64,000 bases of DNA from Sphaerisporangium viridialbum (GTDB lineage Bacteria; Actinomycetota; Actinomycetes; Streptosporangiales; Streptosporangiaceae), in NCBI RefSeq assembly GCF_049674955.1, contig NZ_CP187232.1:9114001-9178000 (forward strand), written 5' to 3'. The notes under the pieces are model-generated. The model did not search any database. It was given only the letters and a program-made list of their open reading frames with translations, and had not been told where the DNA came from. This document shows positions 54,820 through 63,514 of this stretch, one piece after another (position 1 is the first letter of the stretch; every line of letters starts with the position of its first letter). The position numbers were made by a program, and so were the translations under genes.

Positions 54820-56961
54820 TCAGCCCGGTGGGGGTGGGGTTTCGACGGGGCGGTTGTCGGGCTGAAGGGGAGGGGTGCCGTCGGGTCCGGTGGTGGGGTT
54901 GGGGTTGGGATCAGGGCTGCCGGTGGTGTCGGGGTTCGGCGTCGGCCGGGTGTCGGGCCGCTGCGGGTCCGGCGACGCGGGAGCCTGGTCGTTCCGGGGC
55001 GTCCTGTTGTTCCGGTTGTTGCCCCAGCCGTTCCCGTTGCCGTTGTCGCCCCAGCCGTTGAAGCCGCCGTTCCAGTCGTTGTAGTACGGGTCGTACGACG
55101 TGGAGCCGGGGAAGTCCTTGACCGGCCTGCCCGACATCGCCTCGGACATGAACGCCCGCCAGACCTGCGCCGGCAGGGAGCCGCCGAACAGCGCGCCGTA
55201 CCCGGGGACGCTCACGGTCTTGTTGTCGTCGCGGAACATGTTCACGGCGGTCGAGAGCTGCGGGGTGTACCCGACGAACCACACTGAGCTGGAGGAGTCG
55301 CTGGTGCCGGTCTTGCCGGCCACGGGGCGGTCGTACAACCGGGCGGCCGTGCCGGTGCCGCCCTCCACCACCTGCTGCATGGCGTACGTCGCGTCCGCGG
55401 CCGTCTGCTCGCTGAACGCGCGGACGCCGGTCGCGGTGAACTTGCTGGTGTGACCCTTGGCGTCGGTGACCGAGCGGATGACGTGCGATTCCCTGTGGAT
55501 GCCGTTGGCGGCGAAGGTGGCGAATCCCGATGCCTGCTGGACGGCGCTGACCGATGCGGTGCCGAGCGGGAAGGTCGGGTAGTCCTTCTGCTTGGCCAGC
55601 TGTCCGGCCGGGATGCCCGCGGCCTCGGCGGCCTTGGCGACCTTCTTCAGCCCGACCTTCTGCGCGAGGTCGACGAAGGCGGTGTTCACCGAGTTGCGCG
55701 TCGCCTCGACCAGGTCGATGGACGAGCCGTACGAGGTGCCGCCGGAGTTGGGGATCGGGTCCTTCGCCGAGGCGACCCGGATGGGCGAGTTGCCGTTGAC
55801 CCGGGTGTTCAGGTCGAGGCCGTTCTCCAGCGCGGCGGCCAGCGTGTACGGCTTGAACGTGGACCCGGCCTGGACCTTCGCCGAGAACGCGTTGTCGTAC
55901 TGGTTCTCGGTGTAGTCCTTGCCACCGTAGAAGGCGACGACCTCACCGGTGCCCGGGTCGACGGCGGCGAGGCCGGTGCGCACCTTGCCGGAGGTGTCCG
56001 AGGGCAGGGTCTCCTCGACGGCGCGCTCGGCGATGGCCATGAGCCCCTTGTCGAACGTCGTCGTGATCTTGAGGCCGCCCTGCTGGATGTCCTCGTCGGA
56101 GAGGCCCCGGCGGTTCAGCTCCGCCCGTACCTGGGCGAGGATGTAGCCCTTCTGGCCGTTGAGCGAGAGCGGGTTCTTGAGCTTGGCGAGCTTGGGGAAG
56201 GTCAGCGTCGCGGCCTCGGACCGGTCGAGCGAGCGCGTCTGCACCATGGCGTCGACCACGGTCTGCCAGCGGGCCTTGGCGGCGTCCAGGTCGGCGCCCT
56301 GGGGCGCGGCGAAGCGCGACGGCTGCTGGATCACGGCCGCGAGGTAGGCGCCCTGCGACGCGGTCAGCTTGCTGACGTCCTTGCCGAAGTAGGCCTGCGC
56401 GGCGGCCTGGATGCCGTGCGCACCCCGGCCGAAGTAGATGGTGTTGAGGTACTGCTCCAGCACCCAGGACTTGGACTTGGAGCGATCCACCTTCAGCGAG
56501 ATCATGATCTCTTTGAACTTGCGCGTGGCCGACCGCTCCTGGCTGAGCCCGCTGTAGTAGTTGCGCACCAGTTGCTGGGTGATCGTCGAACCGCCCTGCA
56601 CCTGGTTGCCGGTCACGGTCGACCACATGGCGCGAGCGGTGCCCTGCAAAGACACGCCCTGGTCCTGGTAGAAAGTACGGTTCTCGACGGAAATGACCGC
56701 ATCACGCACTACCTTGGGCACTTTTTCGAGCGGGACGTTCTTGCGGTTCACGCCCTGCCGGGCGAGCACCGTCTTGCCGTCGCGGTAGTAGATGAGCGAG
56801 CCCTGCGCGGTCGCGTCCTTCTGGGTGGTGTCGGGGATCGGCGTCAGAACCCAGACCACGGCCACCATCGCGACGATGCCGAGAACGGCGATGCCACCGG
56901 CGATGAGGAATCGGCGGAGAAGACGACGCCTCGACCAGCGCTTCTTCTCTTGGTCCCGCAC
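54820..56961 (-). CDS. Class A penicillin-binding protein
   Basis: 713 residues. Cytoplasmic basic start, one membrane anchor (LIAGGIAVLGIVAMVAVVWV), GT51 glycosyltransferase (SVENRTFYQDQGVSLQG with catalytic Glu, GGSTITQQLVRNYY, IYFGRGAHGIQAAAQAYFG), then transpeptidase with SxxK (GSTFKPYTL), SxN (RNSVNTAF) and KTG (VAGKTGTSDSS). A disordered Asn/Gly- then Pro-rich tail follows. It polymerises and crosslinks peptidoglycan outside the membrane. Confidence 0.95.
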   Translation of the reverse strand: MRDQEKKRWSRRRLLRRFLIAGGIAVLGIVAMVAVVWVLTPIPDTTQKDATAQGSLIYYRDGKTVLARQGVNRKNVPLEKVPKVVRDAVISVENRTFYQDQGVSLQGTARAMWSTVTGNQVQGGSTITQQLVRNYYSGLSQERSATRKFKEIMISLKVDRSKSKSWVLEQYLNTIYFGRGAHGIQAAAQAYFGKDVSKLTASQGAYLAAVIQQPSRFAAPQGADLDAAKARWQTVVDAMVQTRSLDRSEAATLTFPKLAKLKNPLSLNGQKGYILAQVRAELNRRGLSDEDIQQGGLKITTTFDKGLMAIAERAVEETLPSDTSGKVRTGLAAVDPGTGEVVAFYGGKDYTENQYDNAFSAKVQAGSTFKPYTLAAALENGLDLNTRVNGNSPIRVASAKDPIPNSGGTSYGSSIDLVEATRNSVNTAFVDLAQKVGLKKVAKAAEAAGIPAGQLAKQKDYPTFPLGTASVSAVQQASGFATFAANGIHRESHVIRSVTDAKGHTSKFTATGVRAFSEQTAADATYAMQQVVEGGTGTAARLYDRPVAGKTGTSDSSSSVWFVGYTPQLSTAVNMFRDDNKTVSVPGYGALFGGSLPAQVWRAFMSEAMSGRPVKDFPGSTSYDPYYNDWNGGFNGWGDNGNGNGWGNNRNNRTPRNDQAPASPDPQRPDTRPTPNPDTTGSPDPNPNPTTGPDGTPPLQPDNRPVETPPPPG

Positions 56962-57201
56962 GGCTCAACCCCCGATCCGCTGCCCAGCAAACCCCCCGTA
57001 AGCGGACAGATCACCCAGATTAGACGATATATACCGGTGCTCCGCTCGTCGAGTGGCCCCACGATCTCCGCATTGCACAGGCTCGCAGATTTCCAGGTCC
57101 GCGTATGGGACATGCTCGCGGGTTCCCCGATATGCGTACGGGACAGATCTGCTTATTGCCACGTCTTCGTACGAAACCACGTAGGGCTCAGACGCGCGGC
57201 T

Positions 57202-57681
57202 CTAGCGGTCACGGTGACGCGGAGTGCCGGCCACGAGAGGCAGCACCCGGTAGGCGACCGGCGTGTCCAGGGCGATCACCGACGACGTGCGCGCCACCCC
57301 CTCGACGTCGACGATCAGGTCGATGACCCGCTGAAGATCGGCGTTGCTCCTCGCGACCACCCGGCACAGCATGTCACCGCCACCGGTGATCGTGTGGACC
57401 TCCAGCACTTCCGGAATGGACGCGAGCAGGCTCGCGACCGGCTCATGGCCGCTGACCTGCCGTATCTGCAGAGTGACGAACGCGGTCACCTGGTACCCCA
57501 GGGCGGCGGGGTCGACGTCGGGGCCGAACCCGGTGATCACGCCGCTCTCCACGAGCCGGTCGAGCCTCGCCTGGACGGTCCCCCGGGCCACGTTCAGCCT
57601 TCTGGACGCCTCCAGGACGCCCACGCGCGGCTCGGCGGCGAGAAGAGAGATGAGCCGTACGTCCAGCTCGTCAATCATCAT
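57202..57681 (-). CDS. Lrp/AsnC-family regulator
   Basis: About 159 residues from ATG 57681 (or 57678). HTH: DELDVRLISLLAAEPRVGVL, EASRRLNVARGTVQARLDRL; then the RAM ligand/dimer domain (VTAFVTLQIRQVSGHEPVAS, VLEVHTITGGGDMLCRVVAR). Divergent from hpd over a 102-bp gap, so it probably senses an aromatic amino acid or tyrosine product and controls hpd. Confidence 0.92.
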   Translation of the reverse strand: MMIDELDVRLISLLAAEPRVGVLEASRRLNVARGTVQARLDRLVESGVITGFGPDVDPAALGYQVTAFVTLQIRQVSGHEPVASLLASIPEVLEVHTITGGGDMLCRVVARSNADLQRVIDLIVDVEGVARTSSVIALDTPVAYRVLPLVAGTPRHRDR

Positions 57682-57758
57682 GCTGTACAGGATTACCCCT
57701 GGAGGTCCAGGATGGCTAGTCAATCTGCCTACCAGTTTGGGTAACACTTGCACATATA

Positions 57759-57781
57759 GGTCACCTCATCTGAGAGTGACC
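57759..57781 (+). promoter_or_regulatory. Inverted repeat abutting the hpd start
   Basis: GGTCACCTCA-TC-TGAG(A)GTGACC, a 10-bp stem with one bulged A, ends two bases before the hpd ATG. It may be the Lrp operator or an RNA stem covering the ribosome binding region. Confidence 0.45.
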
Positions 57782-57783
57782 TC

Positions 57784-58884
57784 ATGAGCGATGTATTTCC
57801 AGTACACGGCATGGATTCGGTGGTCTTCGCGGTAGGCAACGCCAAGCAGGCGGCGCACTACTACTCCTCGGCCTTCGGGATGCGCCTGGTCGCGTACAAG
57901 GGGCCCGAGACGGGAAGCCGGGACGAGGTGGCCTACGTGCTGACCTCCGGAAGCGCGCGCTTCGAGCTGCGCGGCTCGGTACGGCCGGGCACCGAGATCG
58001 CCCGCCACGTGGCGGAGCACGGCGACGGCGTGATCGACCTGGCCCTCGACGTCCCGGACGTGGAAGGCGCCTACGCGCACGCCGTCGCGGCCGGCGCCCG
58101 CGGGCTCGCGGAGCCGTACACGATCGAGGACGAGAAGGGCAAGGTCGTCGTGGCGGCCATCGCCGCGTACGGCGAGACGCGGCACACGCTCGTCGACCGG
58201 TCGAACTACAGCGGCACCTACCTGCCCGGCTACGTGCCTGCCCAGCCGCTGGTCGAGCCCCCGGCCAAGAGGTACTTCCAGGCCGTGGACCACTGCGTGG
58301 GCAACGTCGAGCTCGGCAAGATGGACGAGTGGGTGGACTTCTACAAGCGGGTCATGGGCTTCACCAACATGGCGGAGTTCATCGGCGACGACATCGCGAC
58401 CGAGTACTCCGCGCTGATGTCCAAGGTCGTCGCGAACGGCACCCGCAAGGTGAAGTTCCCGCTGAACGAGCCGGCGATCAGCCGCAAGAAGTCGCAGATC
58501 GACGAGTACCTGGAGTTCTACGGCGGTCCCGGCGTCCAGCACATCGCGCTCGCCACGAACGACATCATCAGGACCGTCGAGCAGATGCGCGCGGCCGGGG
58601 TCGAGTTCCTCGACACGCCCGACTCGTACTACGACGACCCGGCGCTGCGCGCGAGGATCGGCGAGGTGCGCGCTCCCATCGAGGAGCTCAAGCGGCAGCG
58701 CATCCTGGTCGACCGCGACGAGGACGGCTACCTGCTGCAGATCTTCACCAAGCCCGTGCAGGACCGCCCGACGGTGTTCTTCGAGTTCATCGAGCGCCAC
58801 GGCTCGCTCGGCTTCGGCAAGGGCAACTTCAAGGCCCTGTTCGAGGCGATCGAGCGGGAGCAGGACCGGCGCGGCAACCTGTGA
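57784..58884 (+). CDS. hpd: 4-hydroxyphenylpyruvate dioxygenase
   Basis: 366 residues of two vicinal-oxygen-chelate domains. It converts 4-hydroxyphenylpyruvate to homogentisate in tyrosine catabolism. Fe(II) ligands are His in FQAVDHCVGNVELG, His in GPGVQHIALATNDI and Glu in PTVFFEFIERHGSLGFGKGN. C-terminal GFGKGNFKALFEAIEREQDR is diagnostic. No homogentisate dioxygenase is nearby. Confidence 0.96.
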   Translation: MSDVFPVHGMDSVVFAVGNAKQAAHYYSSAFGMRLVAYKGPETGSRDEVAYVLTSGSARFELRGSVRPGTEIARHVAEHGDGVIDLALDVPDVEGAYAHAVAAGARGLAEPYTIEDEKGKVVVAAIAAYGETRHTLVDRSNYSGTYLPGYVPAQPLVEPPAKRYFQAVDHCVGNVELGKMDEWVDFYKRVMGFTNMAEFIGDDIATEYSALMSKVVANGTRKVKFPLNEPAISRKKSQIDEYLEFYGGPGVQHIALATNDIIRTVEQMRAAGVEFLDTPDSYYDDPALRARIGEVRAPIEELKRQRILVDRDEDGYLLQIFTKPVQDRPTVFFEFIERHGSLGFGKGNFKALFEAIEREQDRRGNL

Positions 58885-58925
58885 TCGCTTGTTTGCGGTG
58901 AGGGCATCCTGGTGATCACATACGC

Positions 58926-59363
58926 ATGGGATCACCAGGGCCGGCGCCCCTCGCAGGGCGGTGGAGACGCCTGTTCGCCGGCATTCTCGACATCCTGATC
59001 GTGGGACTGATCACCTCGCCGTTCTCCTCCACGGTGGCCGAGCGGATGCCGGATGGGGCATACGAGGTGGTGCATGCGAGCAACGGGGTCGTCGTCGCGA
59101 TCGTCTGGTTTCTTTACTACTGGCTGCTGACGGCGTTCTGGCGCGGCCAGACCGTGGGCAAGAAGCTGTTCGGGCTGCGGGTCGTGCGAGACCCCACCCA
59201 GGAGCCCGTCTCGCCGGGGCAGGCGGCGGTACGCGAGGCCGTGTACGGGATCTTGGGCGTGGTGTGTTGCCTGGGTCTCATCGACGTGGCGTGGATCCTG
59301 TTTGACGGAAAGAAGCAGGCATTGCACGACAAAGCCGCCTCGACCATTGTCGTAGACGCCTGA
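58926..59363 (+). CDS. RDD-family membrane protein
   Basis: 145 residues, RDD family: RRLFAGILDILIVGLITSPF, VVVAIVWFLYYWLLTAFWRG, QTVGKKLFGLRVVRDPTQEP and GLIDVAWILFDGKKQALHDK, ending in a short loop. About three or four membrane segments. Function unclear (proposed transport or ion homeostasis). Confidence 0.9.
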   Translation: MGSPGPAPLAGRWRRLFAGILDILIVGLITSPFSSTVAERMPDGAYEVVHASNGVVVAIVWFLYYWLLTAFWRGQTVGKKLFGLRVVRDPTQEPVSPGQAAVREAVYGILGVVCCLGLIDVAWILFDGKKQALHDKAASTIVVDA

Positions 59364-59395
59364 TGACCTGGTCTTTCTCCCGTAGGCTGCACGAC

Positions 59396-60847
59396 ATGCA
59401 GCTGAAGGGGCCCAAGCGGCTGACCACCGCCATGCTGTCCGCGACCGTTCTCGGTCTGAACGCCTGTACCGCCTCGAGCGGGGCGACGGCGCAGAGCCCG
59501 GCACCCGACGCCGGCAACGCGCAGTCCGCCCAGTCCGGGGTAGGCACGCCCGGCGCGGCGGGCATCGGCGATCCCGACTTCCCCCTCGACGGCAACGGCG
59601 GCTACGACGTCGGCCACTACGCGCTGAAGCTGGCCTACGACCCCCCGACCAAGAAGCTCTCGGGCACGGCGAGCGTCAAGGCCAAGGCCATTCAGAGCCT
59701 GTCGAGTTTCAACCTCGACCTGCACGGGTTCACCGTGCGCAAGGTCACCGTCGACGGCAAGGACGCGAAGTTCGCCAGGGAGGGCGACGAGCTCACCGTC
59801 AGCCCCGCCGCCGTGATAGCCAACGGCACCGACTTCGAGGTCGCCGTCGACTACGCCGGCAAGCCGGACCCCGTGCGCAACTCCTCCAACCTCGGCACCT
59901 ACGGCTTCATCCCCACCAAGGACGGCGCGTTCGTCACCAGCGAGCCCAACGGCGCCAAGACCTGGTTCCCGTGCAACGACCACCCTTCCGACAAGGCGAC
60001 GTACGACTTCGACGTCACGGTGCCCGCCGGCACCACGGTCGTCGCCAACGGCGAGCTGCGCGGCGACCCGGTCACCTCCGGTGGCACCTCCACCTTCGCC
60101 TGGCACGAGGGCCACCCGATGGCGACCTACCTCGCGACGATCACGCTCGGGAAGTTCGACGTCAAGACCGGCAAGTCGCCGGGCGGCATCCCGGTGTACG
60201 CGGCGACCGACCCGGCGTTCAAGAACGACCTCGGCTTCCTGTACTCGACCTCCGCCAAGGTGACCGACTACTGGTCGAAGGTCTTCGGGCCGTATCCCTT
60301 CAACTCCACGGGCGGCGTGATCGACGACTTCTCCACCGGTTACGCCCTGGAGAACCAGACCAAGCCGATGTACGGAGGGTTCGAGCCGGACGAGAGCATC
60401 ATCGCCCACGAGCTCGCCCATCAGTGGTTCGGCGACAGCCTGAGCATCACCCGGTGGAAGGACCTGTGGCTCAACGAGGGCTTCGCGACGTACGCCGAGT
60501 GGCTCTGGACCGAGCACAACGGCGGCCTCACCGCCGAGAAGACCTTCCAGGACTACTACTCGGCCAAGACGGCGCCCCTCTGGAAGTACCCGCCCGGGGT
60601 GGCCCAGCGGCAGGACCTCTTCAACACCTCGGTCTACGTCCGTGGCGCCATGACGCTGCACGTCCTGCGCAAGCGCATCGGCGACGAGACGTTCTTCAAG
60701 CTCCTGCGCACGTGGACCGAGCAGCACAAGTACGGCGGCGTCACCACCGGCGAGTTCGTCCAGCTCGCCGAGAAGCTCTCGGGCAAGCAGCTCGGCGACC
60801 TGTTCGACGCCTGGCTCTTCAAGCCGCAGCGCCCCGCGCTCAGCTGA
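59396..60847 (+). CDS. M1-family metallopeptidase, lipoprotein
   Basis: About 483 residues from ATG 59396, which leaves a classic lipoprotein signal (MQLKGPKRLTTAMLSATVLG then LNAC). An upstream ATG at 59363 would overlap the RDD stop. Catalytic HELAHQWFGDSLSI (HExxH) and NEGFATYAEWLW supply the Zn ligands and base; the usual GxMEN substrate motif is replaced by GYALENQ. Shorter than typical M1 enzymes, lacking the large C-terminal domain. Probably a secreted aminopeptidase. Confidence 0.9.
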   Translation: MQLKGPKRLTTAMLSATVLGLNACTASSGATAQSPAPDAGNAQSAQSGVGTPGAAGIGDPDFPLDGNGGYDVGHYALKLAYDPPTKKLSGTASVKAKAIQSLSSFNLDLHGFTVRKVTVDGKDAKFAREGDELTVSPAAVIANGTDFEVAVDYAGKPDPVRNSSNLGTYGFIPTKDGAFVTSEPNGAKTWFPCNDHPSDKATYDFDVTVPAGTTVVANGELRGDPVTSGGTSTFAWHEGHPMATYLATITLGKFDVKTGKSPGGIPVYAATDPAFKNDLGFLYSTSAKVTDYWSKVFGPYPFNSTGGVIDDFSTGYALENQTKPMYGGFEPDESIIAHELAHQWFGDSLSITRWKDLWLNEGFATYAEWLWTEHNGGLTAEKTFQDYYSAKTAPLWKYPPGVAQRQDLFNTSVYVRGAMTLHVLRKRIGDETFFKLLRTWTEQHKYGGVTTGEFVQLAEKLSGKQLGDLFDAWLFKPQRPALS

Positions 60848-62054
60848 AGATGAGCTTGTAGCCGTAGCGGCGCAGGCCGGTGAGCACCTCATCGCAGTGG
60901 ATGGGCCCCTTGGTCTCCAGATGCATCAGCACCTCTGCCTCGTCGAGGTGGAGCCGGGGGTCCATGCGCTCGTGGCCCACGTCGAGCACGTTGGCCCCGA
61001 GGTCCGCCAGGCGGCTGAGCAGCGTGGCGAGCGCCCCGGGGCGGTCGGGGAGCCTGATGCGGAAGGCCAGGTAGCGCCCGGCGACCGACAGGCCGTGGCG
61101 CAGCACCTTCGACAGCAGCAGCGGGTCGATGTTGCCCCCCGAGAGCACCACGACCACGGGCGGCTCGAAGGCGTGCGGCCAGTCGAGCAGCGCGGCGACC
61201 CCGGCCACTCCGGCGGGCTCCACGACCATCTTGGTGCGCTCCAGGCAGAGCAGGAGCGCCCGCGACAGCGTCTCCTCCGACACCGTGACCACGCTGTCCA
61301 CCAGGTAGTGGATCATTTCGAAGGTGATGTCGCCGGGACGGCCGACCGCGATGCCGTCGGCCATGGTCGACACGGGCTCCACCACGACCGGGTGCCCCGC
61401 GGCGAGTGACGCGGGGTAGGCGGCGGCCCGCTCGGCCTGCACGCCCACGATGCGCACGCCCGGCCGCATGGACTTCGCGGCGAGGGCGACCCCCGCCGCG
61501 AGCCCGCCGCCGCCTACCGCGAGCGTGATCGTGCCCACCTCGGGGAGCTGTTCGAGGATCTCCAGCCCCAGGGTGCCCTGACCGGCCACGACGTCGGGGT
61601 GGTCGAACGGGTGGATGAAGACGGCCCCGGTCTCGTCGGCGTGCTCCTTGGCCGCCGCCAGCGCGTGGTCGACGGTCGTGCCCGCGAAGATCACATCGGC
61701 GCCGTACGAGCGGGTCGCCTCGACCTTCGGCAGCGGCGCTCCGTGGGGCATGAACACCGTGGACTTGCAGCCCAGCAGCCCCGACGCCAGAGCCACCCCC
61801 TGGGCGTGGTTGCCGGCGCTCGCCGCGACCACGCCCCGGGAGCGCTCCTCGTCGGTGAGCCGGGCGATGCGCACGTACGCGCCCCTGACCTTGAACGAGC
61901 CGGCCCGCTGGAGGTTCTCGCACTTGAGGTAGACCGGGCCGCCGATGAGCTCGGACAGGACCCGGGAATGCAACAACGGCGTGCGGATGACCACGTTGTC
62001 GAGCAGTTCACGGGCGGCGACCACATCGTCGTAGGTCACCTCAGGGTGCGCCAT
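60840..62054 (-). CDS. ilvA: Threonine ammonia-lyase
   Basis: 404 residues from ATG 62054. PLP-dependent dehydratase converting Thr to 2-oxobutyrate. PLP Lys in LQRAGSFKVRGAYVRIARLT, Gly-rich phosphate cup VGGGGLAAGVALAAKSMRPG, and a C-terminal ACT-like domain (YLAFRIRLPDRPGALATLLS, VEVLMHLETKGP region) of the catabolic/short-form type. Converges on the M1 peptidase gene with an 8-bp overlap. Confidence 0.93.
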   Translation of the reverse strand: MAHPEVTYDDVVAARELLDNVVIRTPLLHSRVLSELIGGPVYLKCENLQRAGSFKVRGAYVRIARLTDEERSRGVVAASAGNHAQGVALASGLLGCKSTVFMPHGAPLPKVEATRSYGADVIFAGTTVDHALAAAKEHADETGAVFIHPFDHPDVVAGQGTLGLEILEQLPEVGTITLAVGGGGLAAGVALAAKSMRPGVRIVGVQAERAAAYPASLAAGHPVVVEPVSTMADGIAVGRPGDITFEMIHYLVDSVVTVSEETLSRALLLCLERTKMVVEPAGVAGVAALLDWPHAFEPPVVVVLSGGNIDPLLLSKVLRHGLSVAGRYLAFRIRLPDRPGALATLLSRLADLGANVLDVGHERMDPRLHLDEAEVLMHLETKGPIHCDEVLTGLRRYGYKLIFS

Positions 62055-62171
62055 GCCCGAAGTCTCCCACTCCCCGGCCGGACGCACCCGCACCGGCCCA
62101 CCATCAGTCCGGCGGCTGGGGAGGCCCCCTATTCACACCCGGATTCGGGGCGAAAGCCCCGTCGGGCGGGG

Positions 62172-62858
62172 TCAGCTGCCCGGCGGCGGCGTGGCGTCCC
62201 CGATGTCGAACGCCCCGGGGTCGTCCACGAGCTTGCACGGGTTGACGGGCCCGTCCGTCAGCCTGCCACTGAAGCTCCAGGCGACCCCCGGGTTCCGCAC
62301 CGTCGGCTCCTTCGGGTTCTCCGCGATCTCCAGCACCACGGTCTGGTCACGCTGGACGTACCGGGGGTAGATCGTGATGCCGTCCCGCATCCGTATGGCC
62401 TTCCCGGAGGGCGAGCCGGCGAGCTTCTCCCTGACCTTCGCCCGCACCGCGGGATCGTTGCTCGCGAGCTCCTGGACGGTCGGCATGTTCGCCTGGTCCG
62501 CGTCCAGGGGACGGAACCCTGGCCTCTCGCACCGCTTGCCCAGCGGCATGTACGTGACGTCGGCGCGCACCCCCGCGGCGGCCAGTTCCCTCTCGACGCC
62601 CTCCGGGTCGCGGAACTCGCGGATCGTGAGGGTGACCGACCCGTCAGGGTTCTTGGTCACCGCGTAGGCCGGGGCACCGGTCCCGGTCACCAGTGGCACG
62701 GCGATCGCCGCCGCCGCCGCCGTTCCGGCCACCGCTGTCACCGCCAGGAATTTTCGGCCGGTGGTCCACCGCGGAGCGGGGGCGCGCCCCTGTGGCGGCC
62801 TGACGGACATCTCCGTCTTGAGCTCCGCGAGCAACCTGTCCTCGAATGTGTCGTTCAT
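62172..62858 (-). CDS. Putative anti-sigma/membrane partner of the ECF sigma factor
   Basis: 228 residues. A short cytoplasmic start (MNDTFEDRLLAELKTEMSVR), one membrane helix (FLAVTAVAGTAAAAAIAVPL) and an extracytoplasmic domain (YAVTKNPDGSVTLTIREFRD, ADVTYMPLGKRCERPGF). The start overlaps the sigma-factor stop by 4 bp (ATGA). The position is that of an anti-sigma factor, but I see no zinc-binding anti-sigma HxxxCxxC motif, so the role is unsettled. Confidence 0.75.
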   Translation of the reverse strand: MNDTFEDRLLAELKTEMSVRPPQGRAPAPRWTTGRKFLAVTAVAGTAAAAAIAVPLVTGTGAPAYAVTKNPDGSVTLTIREFRDPEGVERELAAAGVRADVTYMPLGKRCERPGFRPLDADQANMPTVQELASNDPAVRAKVREKLAGSPSGKAIRMRDGITIYPRYVQRDQTVVLEIAENPKEPTVRNPGVAWSFSGRLTDGPVNPCKLVDDPGAFDIGDATPPPGS

Positions 62859-63427
62859 CTGGTTCCTTCCATCACAAGGGGCGGTACGACGCCGGGAACC
62901 CGCTGGAGCGAGCGCCTGGCACGGTGGAGCCTGACGCGGGCGGTGCCCTGCCGGATGCCTAGGGCGGCGGCGGCCTCCGACACGGTGAGCTGGTCGACCA
63001 CGACCAGCTCCAGCAGCGCCCGTTCGCTCTCCGGCAGTCCGGTCATGGCCTGGAGCGCCCGGCGCGCCGGGCTTTCCGCGTCGATCCGGTCTTCCAGGCG
63101 TGCCAGGTCGTCGCCTTCCAGCAGCCTGCGGCCCGCGATCCGGCTGCCGGCCCGGAGCTCGCGCGCGGCCCGCCGCCGTTCGGCAAGGACGGTGTTGCGC
63201 GCCACGCCGTACAGCCACGCGACCTCGCTCCCGCGGCCCGGCCGGTAGGTGTGCGCCGAGTCGAGCACGGCGAGGAAGACCTCCGCGACGAGATCGGCGA
63301 CCGTGTGGGGATCGCCTACCCGGCGGGCCAGGAAACGCGTCACCTCGTCGAAGTGGCGCCGGTAGAAGGCTTCGAAGGCGTCGGGGTCATCGGCGATCTC
63401 CGCCAACCCCGGTTGTCTGAGGCGCAC
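62855..63427 (-). CDS. ECF-type RNA polymerase sigma factor
   Basis: About 190 residues. Region 2: FEAFYRRHFDEVTRFLARRV, DLVAEVFLAVLDSAHTY, VAWLYGVARNTVLAERRRAA; region 4: LPESERALLELVVVDQLTVS, EAAAALGIRQGTARVRLHRA. I prefer GTG 63427, which has GGGAG eight bases upstream; the GTG at 63484 lacks one and overlaps a possible ECF promoter. Translationally coupled to the membrane protein. Confidence 0.9.
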   Translation of the reverse strand: MRLRQPGLAEIADDPDAFEAFYRRHFDEVTRFLARRVGDPHTVADLVAEVFLAVLDSAHTYRPGRGSEVAWLYGVARNTVLAERRRAARELRAGSRIAGRRLLEGDDLARLEDRIDAESPARRALQAMTGLPESERALLELVVVDQLTVSEAAAALGIRQGTARVRLHRARRSLQRVPGVVPPLVMEGTR

Positions 63428-63471
63428 CTGCTTCGCTCCCTTCGTCGTCCGAGTGCTTACCTCACTGCTTG

Positions 63472-63495
63472 GACGAAGAGCCACAAAGCGTTACA
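63472..63495 (-). promoter_or_regulatory. Possible ECF-type promoter (autoregulation)
   Basis: Minus strand TGTAACG (63495-63489) and CGTC (63475-63472) with 14 bp between AAC and CGTC resemble ECF-type elements, though the spacer is shorter than the usual ~16. If real, GTG 63427 must be the sigma-factor start. Confidence 0.3.
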
Positions 63496-63514
63496 TCAAG
63501 GCCTGCTAGTGGGC

